Below, one piece after another: positions 44,840 to 56,949 of a DNA stretch of 64,000 nucleotides. A program made the translations under genes and the position numbers. The notes below the pieces were generated by a model, which searched no databases, was not told the DNA's origin, and was given only the letters and a program-made list of their open reading frames with translations. This DNA is from Lotus japonicus (Eukaryota; Streptophyta; Magnoliopsida; Fabales; Fabaceae): the NCBI RefSeq assembly GCF_012489685.1, contig NC_080041.1, forward strand, positions 104,811,760 to 104,875,759, written 5' to 3'. Positions within the stretch are counted from its first letter, which is position 1. Each line of letters opens with the position of its first letter.

Positions 44840-47800
44840 ATGTCAGGGCCTTGGATTACTTGGAATGTTCGGGGCTTAGGAGAATCAACGAAAAGGGAGG
44901 CTGTGAAAAAAGCAGTTTTGCATGTGAAACCAGAACTTCTGTTGCTTCAGGAAACAAAATTAAATGATCAGCGTCAGCATATTGTGGAGACTTGGACGCA
45001 AGCCTTGCGTATGAGTCATGCTGAGGTCCATTCTGTTGGGTCAGCGGGTGGTCTTATGTGCTTGTGGCGGGAGAGCTCCATCCGTGTTTTGTCAGTAGTG
45101 TCAGATGTATGGTTTATTTTCTTGACAGTGATGATATCAAATATTGAGCAGCCCGTTTTAGTTGGGAATGTTTATGGTCCTCATTCTCTAGCGGAGCGCA
45201 GGCTATGTTTTGAGGCTCTGAAAACACATATTCTGAATCATGATGGATTGGTGTTTCTTGGTGGTGATTTTAATGCAGTTTTGTTGGGGTCGGAACGTTC
45301 TTCAGGCGGAGTGTTGGATGCCGGTGATGAGGCGTTCCAGCAGTTTGTCCAGGTTACTAATTTAGCTGATTTGCCTCTAGCTAATGGAGAGTACACTTGG
45401 TATTCAAGTCGAAACGATGGTTTGTGGAGTCGTTTGGATCGCTGGCTGGTATCTGATGAGGTTCTCTTATCTTTCTCTAATATTTCTCAAAATGTTTTTG
45501 ACTGGAATGTTTCTGATCATAGGGCAGTGGGCTTGTTGTTTGGCCTGCTTGATGCCGGTCCTAAACCTTTTTATTATTTCAATCATTGGGCGGATGAAGC
45601 TGGTTTTAATGAGTTGGTTGAGGCTTGGTGGCACTCTGCAGTTTATCAAGGGTGGTCAGGGTATGTTTTACAGCAAAAACTAAAAGGGTTGAGGGGGAAA
45701 ATACGAGAGTGGCGCAAGGGGAGAGGGGCCTGGGGAGTTGAGAAAATTGTTTCATTAGAACATAGATTGCAGGGGGTGATGGAAGCGCTAGAAAACCAGG
45801 GGGGAACGGAGGCATTGACGAAGGAAAGGAGGGATATCCTTGAGGCTTTATGGAGGGCGTATAGGGAGGAGGAGAGAATTTGGCGTCAGAAGTCAAGGGT
45901 GCGCTGGTTGAAGGAGGGGGATAGGAACACAAAATATTTTCATCGTGTTTGCAAGGTACGCACAGTGAAGAAAAATATCACTCAGCTTAAATATGAAGGT
46001 AGGCTCCTAACGACGCCATTAGAGATTAAGCAGGCTATGCAGGATCACTTTCAGAATTTTTTCCGTACATCAGAAGTGCCTAGGCCTTGGCTTCAGAACG
46101 TGAACCTCAGAAAAGTGACCACAGCGGAAAATCAATTATTGGAAGCAGCTTTTACTATTGATGAAATTTGGGAAGTAGTGAAAAACTTTGATGGGAATCG
46201 AGCACCAGGACCGGATGGTTTCAGTATGGATTTTTTTTTAAAATTTTGGAATTTAGTGAAGGATGATTTGCTTAATTTTTTCAATGATTTTTATCATTCA
46301 GGTCGCATCGTAAAGGGATTGAATTCTACCTTTATTGCATTAATACCCAAAGGTGGTCAGCAAGAAGAAATTAAGCGTGTATAAATTGTTGGCTAAGGTG
46401 TTGTCTGTTCGCCTGAGTCTGGTTCTTCCTGGTTTGCTGAGTCAGAATCAGTTTGCTTTCACCGCAGGCCGTCAGATTGCAGATTGTTCTTTGATTGCTA
46501 GTGAAATTGTTCATTCCATGAGCTCAAGGCCAGAAGGAGGTTTGCTATTCAAAATTGATTTTGCGAAGGCCTATGATAGTGTTGAATGAGGTTTCTTGCT
46601 GGAGCTTCTTCATGAGATGGGTTTTGGGGGAAGATGGATTCGATGGATGCAAAGTTGTGTTTCAACAGCTTCTTTGGCGGTCTTGGTTAATGGATCTCCT
46701 TCTGAATTTTTTACAATCCAAAAAGGTTTGCGCCAGGGAGATCCTTTATCCCCTCTCCTTTTTAATATTGTGGCGAATGGGATGTCATGTATGCTGAATC
46801 AGTTGCTAGAAGGTGATATCCCTTGTGGGGTGGAAGTGGCGTCGGGACTACGAATTAATCATTTACAATTTGCAGATGACTCTCTATTTTTTACAGATTG
46901 CGACCAGCAACAGTATCAAAAATTGGCCTTGGCGGTAGAAGTCTTCTTGTTTTGTTCAGGCCTTAAAGTTAACTTTAGCAAGTCAGCGGTCTATGGGGTA
47001 AATGCGCTTTCATCTACGGTACAAGAGGCAGCAAGTTGGTGGAATTTCAAGGTAGGCTCCCTACCTTTTATGTATCTTGGGGCTCCTCTTGGAGGTAATC
47101 CAAGGAGGTTGTCGTTTTGGAATCCGGTTCTGGAGAGGTTAACAGAAAAGTTGAGTTTATGGAGTTCCCGCTTTTTATCCCTGAGTGGGCGTCTGGTGCT
47201 TCTGAAATCAGTTTTGAATGCTATTCCACTTTATTATATGGCTATATATAGAGCTCCGAAAGGGATCATATTGAGAATTGAAAGGATCATGAGGCGCTTT
47301 TTGTGGGGGGGAGCTGCAGGTGAAAACAAAGTTATGTGGGTTGCTTGGGAGGATTTGTGCAAGGGGACACGGTATGGTGGTTTAGGAGTCGGTTTTCTCG
47401 AATGGAAAAATAAACTCTTGCTTTTGAAATGGGTTTGGCGCTTTGGTAGGGAGAAAGATGCTTTATGGCGCATGGTGATATGTAAAAAATATGGGCTGCC
47501 CATGGAATTGATTTCATTAAATTTGGACACTCTGGAGCTTAAAAAATTGTCAATCCCGCTAATGGATGTGTGCACTGTATGGCGAGATAGTGGGCTGGTT
47601 GGGAGCGTGTTCAAGGACGGTTTAGCTTGTCAGGTTGGTAGAGGGGCAGGTGTATTATTTTGGCTTGATCATTGGACAGGTTCTGGTCCTCTCAGGCTCG
47701 TTTTCCCTCGGGTATTTGCATTGGCAACGCATAAACGGGCAACTATTATGGAATGTGGTACAGCTGTAGGCCGTCAATGGTTCTGGAACATAACTTTTCA

Positions 47801-48977
47801 GCGTGATTTCTTGGGATGGGAGCGCCAACACTATGATGTACTTATGTGCCACCTTCAGAGTTTGGTTCCTAAGCAGGGGGAGAATGCAACTGTTGACTGT
47901 ATGGTATGGAAGCACGACAACATGGGATTATTTAGTGTTAAATCTTTATGTGCTGTTGTTGAGGCGCGGTGGTTCACAGAGGATGGGTGGTCCGTTCCAA
48001 AATTTCTAAGGCCTATTTTACCTTCAAAAATTGCTTTGTTTTTATGGCAGGTTCAGAAGAACAGGATTGCCACAAAGGAGAATTTGGTGAATCGTGGGGT
48101 GGCTTTGGAGGATGGAATGACTTGTGTCTTCTGTTTATTAGTCACCGAGTCGGTAGCGCATCTTTTTTTGCATTGCCCAAGGGTTTGGCATGTGTGGGCA
48201 GCAGTGTTGCATAGGGAGGGCGTGTGTTGGTCATTGCCGGGTTCAATTCATGCATGTTTGGCAGAATGGTCATCACTACGAAGAAGCACTTCAAAAGTGT
48301 TATGGGAATTGATTCCGTACGCAATTTGTTGGGTGATATGGATGGCCCGTAATAATGTGCTCTTTAATGACAAACCTTTTGATCAAGAAGATGCTTTGGA
48401 GGCTCATATGTTTTTGATATTTTCCTGGATAAAGGCGTGGTGGAAGGAGTGCCCGTATGGGGCGGATCAATTTGCTAGAGGCTTTACAAAAATTGATGTT
48501 GAGGGTAGCGTTCGAGTTCGACCTGTAGTGCCCTGGAAACCACCACAAGGTATGCTTTTAAAATTTAATGTGGATGGCTCTTTTCAGTCTGGCTGTGCTG
48601 GTATTGGTGGTGTGTTGAGGAATAGTGTTAGGACGGTGGTAGGAAAATTTTGCAGGAGAGTTGACGTTCAGCGAGCTGATGAGGCTGAGGTTTTAGCCAT
48701 TTTGTATGCTCTTTTGTTTTGCCACCAATTTCAGGTATTTTCAGTGGAAATTGAGAGTGATTCTACTCTTGCTGTTGGTTGGGTGAAAGGAGAGAAAATG
48801 CGGCCTTGGAAGCTCACAAATGAGTTGAATTTGATTGATTACTTGATGCCGGTTGTGTCTTGTAATGGGGTCAACCATATCTTGAGAGAAGGGAACACAG
48901 AGGCAGATGAATTGGCAAAGCTAGGATGCTTGTGCGTGGAACCGGTGTGGCTTTTTCAGGGGTCAACAGGTGTTTAG
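44840..48977 (+). pseudogene. LINE ORF2: endonuclease, reverse transcriptase, RNase H
   Basis: From MSGPWITWNVRGLGE: an APE-type endonuclease (QETKLND, GGDFNAVL, SDHRAV); a reverse transcriptase (NRAPGPDGFSMDFF, KIDFAKAYDSVE, KGLRQGDPLSPLLFN, FADDSLFF); a zf-RVT block (LPSKIALFLWQ ... CVFCLLVTESVAHLFLHCP); and an RNase H domain with its acidic residues (FNVDGSF, DEAEVLAILYAL, IESDST, REGNTEADELAKLG). Two lesions are visible: a small deletion near 46375 that removes the expected PISL-containing segment and shifts frame, and TGA at 46587-46589 where Trp is expected. Everything after that is open to 48977. Confidence 0.93.
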
Positions 48978-49059
48978 TAACGCTGGTGCTGGTATTTTGG
49001 TCTTGCTTTTTTTGTTTGCAGGCTATAGGAGGATTGACGGATGCATTAAAATTGGAAGT

Positions 49060-49227
49060 TTTGAAGTTGTTGTTGCTATTGGTGTTAATATCGCTGCTGC
49101 TGTTTTTGTTGTGGTTGCTGGCTGCTGTTGCTGTTCTGTTGTTGTTGTTGAAATTTGCTGGTGCTGTTCATGTTGCTTTTGCTGTTGCTGTTGTTATCGC
49201 TGTTGTTGTTGCTGTTGCTGCTGCTGC

Positions 49228-49259
<32 letters not shown>

Positions 49260-49300
49260 GTGCTGTTGTTGTTGTTGCTGTTGCTGCTGCTGATTTCGAA
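49060..49300 (+). repeat. GTT/GCT microsatellite in the LINE 3' UTR
   Basis: A long imperfect run of TTG, CTG and GCT triplets. The poly-Val/Ala, poly-Cys and poly-Gln/Asn/Ser ORFs across it on both strands are translation artefacts. Confidence 0.9.
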
Positions 49301-49662
49301 AATTACAGTTTTTGGACCATGCATGTGACGTTCTGTAGTTGTTGTCACTGCTGTTAAGCGATGATAAACAATCTGGAACTCCTAGAATTTTTTCATGGTT
49401 GGAGGGGCTGATTCTTATTGTATCTTGATGCAAAATGGCTGTCCCAAGATTGTGGTACTCTTTTTCCTTGCTAGGTTTCTATCTCAATGAGTTTTTCCTA
49501 GTAAGGTTTTAATGAGGCTCTTTCTTGGGACTACGCTTTTGTCATTTTGCGGGTTGGTGGTGGGTTTTTGTTTCTCAGCTTCATGTAAATGTACTTTGCC
49601 TGGTTTGCTTCTCTAGCTCGGGCTTTCTTATTATTAATATATCCTTCATTTTCAAAAAAAAA

Positions 49663-49674
49663 AAATTTCAAAGG
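49663..49674. repeat. LINE target-site duplication, right copy
   Basis: AAATTTCAAAGG, the pair of 44306-44317. Confidence 0.85.
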
Positions 49675-51130
49675 AATTTGGTTGTGTAAATATAATATTA
49701 AGGAGACTGTAATAGCAATTACATGGTACTTCACCTCCTCTTATTTCATCTTGACCCCATCTTATCTTCTCATGAGGTAACAAACTGAGCTAAAAGGAGT
49801 TGTCATTATGTTTCTCTTTACATGTTTCAACATCCTTCTTATTTAACTTGTCCAAATACCTAATATCTTAGTTCAAGCCTCTTGGCCTCTTATAAATTAA
49901 TTCTTGTTTAATATCCTCATTGTCTATTGTGCACACCCATAGAAGAGAGAGCAAACACTCGTCCAAGGTGTCGTCGATCGATCCCCATTGGGGGCTCCCC
50001 TTCCTCTATAGAGACTTCTCATCCGTTTAGGCAGGCGTTTCTCCCATAATGGATTAATTGTCTTCTAGCTTAGGTAGTTTTACTCCCCTACTAAGTGGGT
50101 TTTTCTCCATTTCTAGTCTAGTTTCTTTTTATGTAGCCACTAGCACCACTAGTTACCTCAACCCCTTGTTGTATTTGTTGATGAGGTTGTGCCTCTACTG
50201 CTTTCTCCTCAGTGGTGACCATCTCTGCCACTCTCACCACCATCCTCTTCTTTCCCGTATGCTTTTTATTGTTGTTGGTCAAGGTATAACCTGAAGTTGT
50301 CCTATTTCTCATGGTCTCAATGTTGCCTGCTTGACTCCTCTTAGTGCCATTGAAGCCACGACATAGGGACAAAACCACATGCATTGAAAATGGGGGGTCG
50401 CTCCTCAGTCCTCAAGAGAATATTTTGTTTAATATTAGTATTGAACTGTTGTATTTGCCCTTCTTAAACTTGTACGCTAAATTTTTCAATTCACCATTGT
50501 TGATTTTATTTATTTTGCTAAACTTTTAGACATCTTACCCAATTTTTCTCCCTGATTATAACACTAAAGTCAATAAGTCATAGTTGATACTATTGAAATC
50601 AAAATAAATTAACTTGAAGTCTTGAAGTCAAAATGATTACGTTAATAAAGGATATTTATGGTTAAAATCATATACTATATATTTCTTCAGAATTTTAGAA
50701 TACATTGACCCACCCGCCCCTCGAAGACATGGAAATGGATATCAAAATCACTACTTTTTTAGGTTGTTTTTAATAACACATGTGTCTTCCACAAAAAACT
50801 GTTTGAGATATCAAATCGATGTCTATCACTTGAACCGATCATCTTTTAATTATATTGAATATGGTTTGATTACATATTACATGATTCATTTTTATTTAAC
50901 TTTGCTCTTCGTTGTAACAATATTGTCACCTATCAAAATTGAATTTTGATACCTCCTATTCCTGAAGAATTTGATTTCACTAGATTTATGAGTAAAATGA
51001 TTACATTTGCTATGAAATGACATCAACTTATGAATATAACCTAAGAATAACTTATAAGACACATAAATATCTAAATTTGAATCAACAAGGCACGCCAAAT
51101 CCAGCAAAATGCATGATCCAATATTAAGCC
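49675..51130. other. Intergenic region with a possible retroelement scrap
   Basis: 49930-50390 is less AT-rich and, on the minus strand, open for 88 codons (50118-50384), including KKHTGKKRMVVRVAEMVTTE. It may be a decayed retroelement coding piece, but no family is recognised. 50400-51130 shows nothing but AT-rich sequence and the 3' UTR of KIN 3. Confidence 0.3.
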
Positions 51131-51611
51131 TTAATTTTTGTTCATTGCATCTTTCACAGCATCAGCTGCTCCTTGTGCCTTGGCCTTGATTTGCTGACCA
51201 GTCTACACAAAATAAAATAATCATCACTAAAAGTTTGGGGTCAATTTTATGTAAGAAATTCATGTGTAACAAAGATACTAGTTCATGCCTTAGAACCAAG
51301 CATGTTACAAATTTACATATCCAATTAATTAAAAAAACAGAACAAAACTATAGAACCTCTTGCATGGAGTTTTTAGCAGACTGAGCATTCTCTGAAGCCT
51401 TGTCCATCATCTGGCTTGCCTTTTCCTGTATGGAACACACAAAATCATAAACAATTATTTTTTAAGCAGTATAAAAATGTGTTCTTGTACCTCAAACATA
51501 TATGTAAGGATTATCAAAATTGGACTCACACAAATAAGTGAGAAGAGAAAATGAAACCTGAGTTTGGCCCTTGGTCACTCCAGCATTGTAGCTCATCTTC
51601 TCAGATTCCAT
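51131..51611 (-). CDS. KIN2-like: KIN/COR6.6-like stress protein 3
   Basis: Third copy with the same three-exon design: 51558-51611 (MESEKMSYNAGVTKGQTQ), 51357-51425 (EKASQMMDKASENAQSAKNS, then MQE) and 51131-51202 (TGQQIKAKAQGAADAVKDAM, then NKN and stop). The predicted length is 64 aa. A minus-strand TATATATA stretch lies near 51703-51712. It is more like copy 2 at the N-terminus (KMSYNAG) than copy 1. The LINE insertion lies between copies 2 and 3. Confidence 0.93.
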
Positions 51612-53536
51612 CTTATATTCAAAATTGTGACGAATAATAAAGATATCAACAGTTGTTAAGATATATGTTTGAGATGCTTATTAGTTTGCTACTCGGTTGA
51701 GATATATATAGCTTCTCAAAACATTACATTGATCCACAATCCTTGGCTATCAAAATTGAAAATTTCAGAGCAACTCCTTCTTCCATGTGTGTAGTGTATA
51801 GTTTCAAGATAGATATCATACCATTAACTCTAACAAAGGAATAGGGGATGATTCAATACTTGTTGACCACCATGTGTTGTTCATAATTCCTATATCTAAG
51901 GTCTTGGACAATACTAGGTCTCCCAAAAAAGTTGATGTGCTATTTTTCAGAATTATGACATATCGACAAGTTATTTTCTTTACTCACTAATTTTATAAAA
52001 TTGCCTCTGAATCTTGATGATGCGCGTCCATTAGTATATAGTAGTCATTAGATCCATTAATTTTATGGTCATAGAATACCATTGTAAATGCATTCATAAT
52101 GAAAACACAGTCATGGGGTCAATCTATACAACTAAATATTGAACATTACAATAATGTAATGTATCACTATTAAACATTGAAAATCAAGTGGCAGCAATTT
52201 CCCCTTTCCTCTAACGTACATTCGTCCCTGTACCGGCCGGCCTGAATAAAAAAAAAATGAATGTTAAGTTATATGTGAGTGATAATGTGAAACAATATAT
52301 GAAGCGTGATATTGGATGAAAATAAGTTATCAAGAAAAATTAAATGATTGATGACCATCATGACCAAAAGTTGCCTAGAGGAAACTCGGAAGAAAAGAGT
52401 AAGCTTTTCCTATAGGATAACCAAGAGAAAAAGAGTACCAATGGTTACCTTGAAGCGAATCGAAAGAGAAAACCATGAACCTTGGGAACAAAGAGGGTCT
52501 CGGGATGAATTAGGACCAAATCTGCTTCCTAATTGTTCAAGATAGGAGCTCAAGATTTGTTCATAACGTTTAGAAGTAAGAAATGGGGAAGATTCTTCGG
52601 CATACTTTGTCCTAGGTCATGACCAAAGGTTGTATCCATAAGGGGTGTGCCAGTTCTACTTATGCCTATGGAAAGAAAGTAAGAAAGTGAAAAAAATATG
52701 AGTATAAAAGGTTACTGAGTAAGTTGCTAGTGGTTTGCACTTAGCAATGTCAACCTCTTCTATTTTTTAGTTGGTATAATGTTACTTAATGGTCCTTCAT
52801 TTTTTTCTTATTATTTCATGATTGTATTTTAAAATAAAAGTTTTCAAAAAATTTCATACTTATACACTATCACAAGAAAGTTTTTGAAATTAAAATCAAA
52901 CATGCTCCAATTGTAGAGATGTCCATAAAAACTAAAAACCCTTCAAGTGCCTTGACGTATTAGAGTTTTATAGTATAGGCGTATAGCATAAACCGAGCAC
53001 ATGGTTCATGCATCCCTGTCCTAAGGGTTGACAGTCTTTAAAGAACGAAAACAATTTCCAACCACAAGTCCACAACTAACTTTACTCCTCTCCTTGGACC
53101 ATTTCAGAAGCTCTGAAGCCACATACAAGTCAATGTTGTTTATCATTGATATCATGTTCCATGATGGCTATGTGGCAACATACGATTACATGTAAAGTTG
53201 ACTCATGTAATTGCATTAATTTCCATCGGAAAGGTGCAGCTAAAGTTGAATTGCTGCATTAAAAATAAGTGCTATTATAACCAAAACAATTTAGAAGATT
53301 AAAATTATAATATAGAGTGCATTTATTTATTAGGTGCAACGCCCTCATATGAGAGCAAGCTAGCATCCATCGCTGTCTGGGACAAATCCTAAATTGACTA
53401 AAAGAAACAGCACGATCAAGCATTCAAGCAACATAACAATATATTGCTGAACTTTCACAACATAGCCCCAAATTTATTCAAGTAAATAACACTCTTGACA
53501 GTAAAGATAAACAAGAACAAAACATAAAGACAACAA
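51612..53536. other. Intergenic region between KIN 3 and SAMDC
   Basis: Contains the KIN 3 promoter (left end) and the SAMDC 3' UTR (right end, about 53330-53536). The ORF 52348-52545 (basic, Arg/Lys-rich) is not recognised and could be a scrap of retroelement coding sequence. Confidence 0.35.
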
Positions 53537-54619
53537 CTATATCCCCTTCACTTCCTCGTCGTTCTCATCTTCACTCCAGCAGCATTTCAGAATAGACTTT
53601 GGAGATGCACAGCCATCAACTCGAACGAAGCTATGGAACATAACTGCGCCACCAGCTCCAAGCTCTTCAGTGCCCCTCTTGTCACAGTAGTATCCTTCAA
53701 TATCCAGGGGAAACTTGTCAAGTTTTTCACCATGCATGTCCATGTGCAGAGCAACAGAAAACTCAGCTGGATGGAAGCATGCCAAAACCCTTTCAACAAG
53801 TTCGGTCAGAGACAGGTCTTCATAGTCATAACCCACAGCTTCAAAACTTGCGTAGCTGAAACCATCTTCTGGGGTAACATGGATGGTGGATATTGCACTT
53901 CCTTCTATTCCATTCATTGAATAACCACAAGGGTCAAATTCAAAATCACATATATCAGATTGTGGAAGGATCTTATTGATTCCAGAGTTTGTTGTCATCA
54001 AAGCTGCTGAAGATGTGTTGTCTTTGAAAAACACAGATGCACTTTCCTTATCCAAACCCGTCATGCACATCTCAAGGCCATAGACGGCTTCTGATGAGCC
54101 TTTTGGCTCTGCACTAGCAGCATAGATGTGCCAAATTTGTGACTTGTCAGGGTCACCCATCACATAAGCTTGGCCACCAGAACCAAGATTTCCGAAATAG
54201 TTGTTAAGAACAGCAACTTCCTCTGAGAAGTTACGGTGAGGGAATGGCTGTGCCTCAGGGAAAATGAAGCTTCCACGAGTGTACCTCACAGATTTCACAG
54301 CAATGTTAAGGGAATCAGCAAGCTTAAGAATGACAGGGATGGACAGAAGCAATTTCGTAGTTCCGCAAGTTTTGATGATAACTTTGTAAGGATAGACAAA
54401 CAGGCTTGACTCCGAAAGAACATAAGAATCAACATAATCATTTGACAGAGAGCCAACAATAGTGCACTGTGCTGGGTTCAGAATCTCATCCAATTGGTCT
54501 CTAGACAATTCTCGGAGGCCTAATCCTTCAGGGTCAGCAAACACACCACGCTCATAAAATGATATCTCAAGCCTCTTTTCATAGCCTTCAAAACCAATAG
54601 CTGAGCTTGTCAAGGCCAT
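53537..54619 (-). CDS. SAMDC: S-adenosylmethionine decarboxylase proenzyme
   Basis: 360 aa, full length for the plant family, intronless main ORF. The enzyme makes decarboxylated SAM, the aminopropyl donor for spermidine and spermine, in the cytosol. The proenzyme self-cleaves before Ser in LSESSLF (about residue 69), generating the pyruvoyl group. Other conserved pieces: [13 protein letters not shown] at the start, [13 protein letters not shown] with the catalytic Cys, [19 protein letters not shown], a PEST-like [12 protein letters not shown] and [15 protein letters not shown] with the proton-donor His. The leader carries two upstream ORFs and an intron, the known device by which high polyamine levels reduce translation. 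All key residues seem present. Confidence 0.98.
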   Translation of the reverse strand: MALTSSAIGFEGYEKRLEISFYERGVFADPEGLGLRELSRDQLDEILNPAQCTIVGSLSNDYVDSYVLSESSLFVYPYKVIIKTCGTTKLLLSIPVILKLADSLNIAVKSVRYTRGSFIFPEAQPFPHRNFSEEVAVLNNYFGNLGSGGQAYVMGDPDKSQIWHIYAASAEPKGSSEAVYGLEMCMTGLDKESASVFFKDNTSSAALMTTNSGINKILPQSDICDFEFDPCGYSMNGIEGSAISTIHVTPEDGFSYASFEAVGYDYEDLSLTELVERVLACFHPAEFSVALHMDMHGEKLDKFPLDIEGYYCDKRGTEELGAGGAVMFHSFVRVDGCASPKSILKCCWSEDENDEEVKGI

Positions 54620-54769
54620 ATTGACTCAAAGGGAAAAAAAACTCTTGCTGTATGGAGACTGAACAAGAAAAGCAAAGAAGGGGACAGGAAAAAGGAGAAG
54701 AGGAGACTAGGACGATATCGCAGTATGCAGTATGCAAAAGTATGGGACTATGTTGCAGCCAAGGAAATT

Positions 54770-55021
54770 TCAGGATGGTTTGCGGATGCACTGCACAAGG
54801 AAAAAAAAATTATGTTAAAAAACAAAATCAATCAGTCTAAATAGTTAATGACTCCATTCATCAGAGGAAATGAAGTAGGGATTTACGTTTGAGTAAGCAG
54901 CAGATCTGAACTTCTTGATTCCACCGTGTGGTCGAACGTCTTCAATTATGTAATCGAGAGGAGCTTCATACAAAAAGGATTTACTACTACTGGACTTCTT
55001 CTCTCCACCTTCAGACTCCAT
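54770..55021 (-). CDS. Conserved SAMDC small uORF, split by an intron
   Basis: 51-aa upstream ORF. Exon 54887-55021 encodes MESEGGEKKSSSSKSFLYEA, PLDYIIEDVRPHGGIKKFRS and AAYSN. After GT-AG removal of 54791-54886, CIRKPS and a stop follow in 54770-54790. This is the conserved plant SAMDC uORF peptide, whose sequence stalls ribosomes when polyamines are high. It ends 150 nt before the main ATG. Its start codon overlaps the tiny uORF by one base. Confidence 0.93.
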
Positions 55022-55029
55022 TAGCTCAT
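55021..55029 (-). promoter_or_regulatory. SAMDC tiny uORF (ATG AGC TAA)
   Basis: Two codons plus stop. The last A of TAA is the first A of the small-uORF ATG (TAATG overlap). In studied plant SAMDC genes, reading the tiny uORF lets ribosomes skip the inhibitory small uORF when polyamines are low. Confidence 0.85.
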
Positions 55030-55039
55030 TCAAAACCTC

Positions 55040-55690
55040 CTGTCTAGAGGAAAAAAGCAAACACTCAATAACAATCGGGTATTACAAATTAGCCATGATT
55101 TCCAGATATATATTTTAGCACAAAGGCCACATTACGAAATTAAATTCATCGAATACATGACATCTTAACCACTACCAAGTTAATGGAGATACAATCAACA
55201 ATGAACCAGAGATATGCTATTAATTTAAAACCAGATTGTATGACATGTATGTAAATCAACAGCATCAACAAAAAGGTACCCAGAAAACAGAAGCATGATC
55301 CACTATTTTAAACAGGTTTAAGAAATTAAAAGAAACATGAGCATTCTGAAATGGCCATCAAATTTGAGAGAATTACTACAAATTTAGAATCAATGTCAAT
55401 AATCAAAGCCTCAAAATCTCCTTCCAGGTCCAAACAAACACATTAAACAATTTAAAACAAGAGAACAAGCAAATAATCAGATTAAAAACTAGGTCTAATT
55501 TCTCATACCGAAGGGAATTTTTACAAAGCATCAGATTCATTATCATGAAATGATATCCATCCACAAATCATAAAGAAAAATTTATAAAAAAAACACAGCA
55601 AACCAAATAGAAATAAAAAATTGAATCATATATATTCATATAAACCATGAATCTGAAAAAAAAAATTGAAATAAAAATCTGAATACTCAC
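55040..55690 (-). other. SAMDC 5'-leader intron
   Basis: Donor GTGAGTAT just below 55691 and acceptor TCTAGACAG before the uORF exon (54887-55039). AT-rich, no ORF. This is a typical long leader intron of plant SAMDC genes. A further small leader intron cannot be excluded. Confidence 0.6.
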
Positions 55691-55968
55691 AATTATAGAA
55701 AATAGCAAAAACGCAGACCAATGTATGGTTCTCAGATATCACGATCAGGCTTGGAATCAAAATTAATCTGAATCAATAAATAAAAAACTGATCAGCAATT
55801 GAAATTGTGAAAAAAATGGAAATTGAAAGAGAAAACAGAGAATCGCAATGCACGTACAGCGATTGGGAAACGGAGGAACAGAGAGAAATCGCAGCGAATT
55901 CTATGAGTGAAAATGGGAATCGGAAACTCGTTTTGATTAGGTTGTGGATGAGTACAGAGGAGGGTGGG

Positions 55969-55976
55969 TTTATATA
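55969..55976 (-). promoter_or_regulatory. SAMDC TATA box
   Basis: TATATAAA on the minus strand, in CCCCTATATAAACCCACC, about 25-30 bp upstream of the start of the pyrimidine-rich first leader exon (roughly 55945). Confidence 0.65.
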
Positions 55977-56190
55977 GGGGCTCAGGTGAAGGTTCAATGA
56001 CGATAATGCCCTTCTCTTTTTCCTATTTACGATCAGCACACGTTTATGCTACAAATTTGGCATAGAATCTTTACTTACGTGTAAAACAATCAATTTGTTA
56101 AAGCCATGCAATTGCACTTTTAGACTTTAGTCTCTCGCTTGATGTGATGTGATTGTGCAAATGAAATGAGGTCTTGAACTTTGAAAAATT

Positions 56191-56949
56191 TAGGAGTGGT
56201 AAAATGGGCTTAATGCGCTGGGCCAGCCTGTTTGGTCAGTCTTTTTTTGCGGGCTGGGTTGAGATTTTCAACTCCAAATATCAAGATAGGGTTAGCTAAC
56301 CCCGCCTCACATTTTAGCGGGTTGTTCCAGCCCGCCCCACCAATCCATATTGTCGCTCCCAATGGTGATGAAGATTAGAAAGACGATGATGGTGGGATGA
56401 TGAAAAAGCATATGCATCTTCTTCTAAGAAAGCATCTTATGTTTCAAAATACAGACTATGTTAGAACTTAGAAATTCTGAACTAAGATTATGTTATTTTG
56501 AGATTGTTAGACTTTGATTTGTGCTTTTGTTGTTTTAAAAGACATTTATGAGTTGTGAATTTTTTCAAATTGTGAGTTGGTTATGAATTTGTGGTTTTTA
56601 TTCTTAGTATAATTGTGAAATTAGTTCTACTTGAGATGAATCAAAATCCAATAGTAATGTTTACATGGAACAAAAAAATATGAAGAAACCATGTCTTCGT
56701 GTTATAGTGTCGCTAATTGCCAATTTTAGCTTTTTGTCTATTGCACAAGGAAAATGAAGCAACATTTTTTACGTTTAACTAATTGCGCAACATTTTTTTC
56801 ATTGTATACTTAAAGTGGGCTAGCTCGCCAAAATCATGGGTTAGGTTGAGACTTTCAACTCAAACGTGAAAAGTGGGTTAGCCCAACCCAACCCGCATTT
56901 CGCGCGGGTTGGGCTCAGCCTGCCCCGCCAACCTATATTGCCACCCCTA
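56191..56949. mobile_element. hAT-like non-autonomous element with GGGTTGGGC words
   Basis: Ends TAGGAGTGGTAAAATGGG and the complement of ATATTGCCACCCCTA. Subterminal regions are full of CCCGCC, GGGTTGGG and GGCTAGC words (56215-56350 and 56815-56945). The flanks GAAAAATT and GAAAATTC match at 6 of 8 positions, a possible decayed 8-bp duplication. No transposase. Confidence 0.55.

Larger units (their letters stand above)
44318..49662 (+). mobile_element. L1-type LINE with RNase H domain
   Basis: About 5.34 kb, between 12-bp duplications AAATTTCAAAGG, ending in an A-tract (49654-49665). It holds the tail of ORF1, a long ORF2 with three breaks or fewer, and a GTT/GCT-rich 3' UTR whose end (GGACTACGC...GTTTTTGTTTCTC) is of plant-LINE type. 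The short 5' part and lack of the ORF1 DUF4283/zinc-knuckle region indicate 5' truncation on insertion. The sharp duplication and few lesions suggest a recent insertion. Confidence 0.92.

Noticed and set aside
48926..49433. Poly-Val/Ala, poly-Cys, poly-Gln and poly-Asn/Ser ORFs
   Set aside because: All are frames of one GTT/GCT microsatellite in a LINE 3' UTR.
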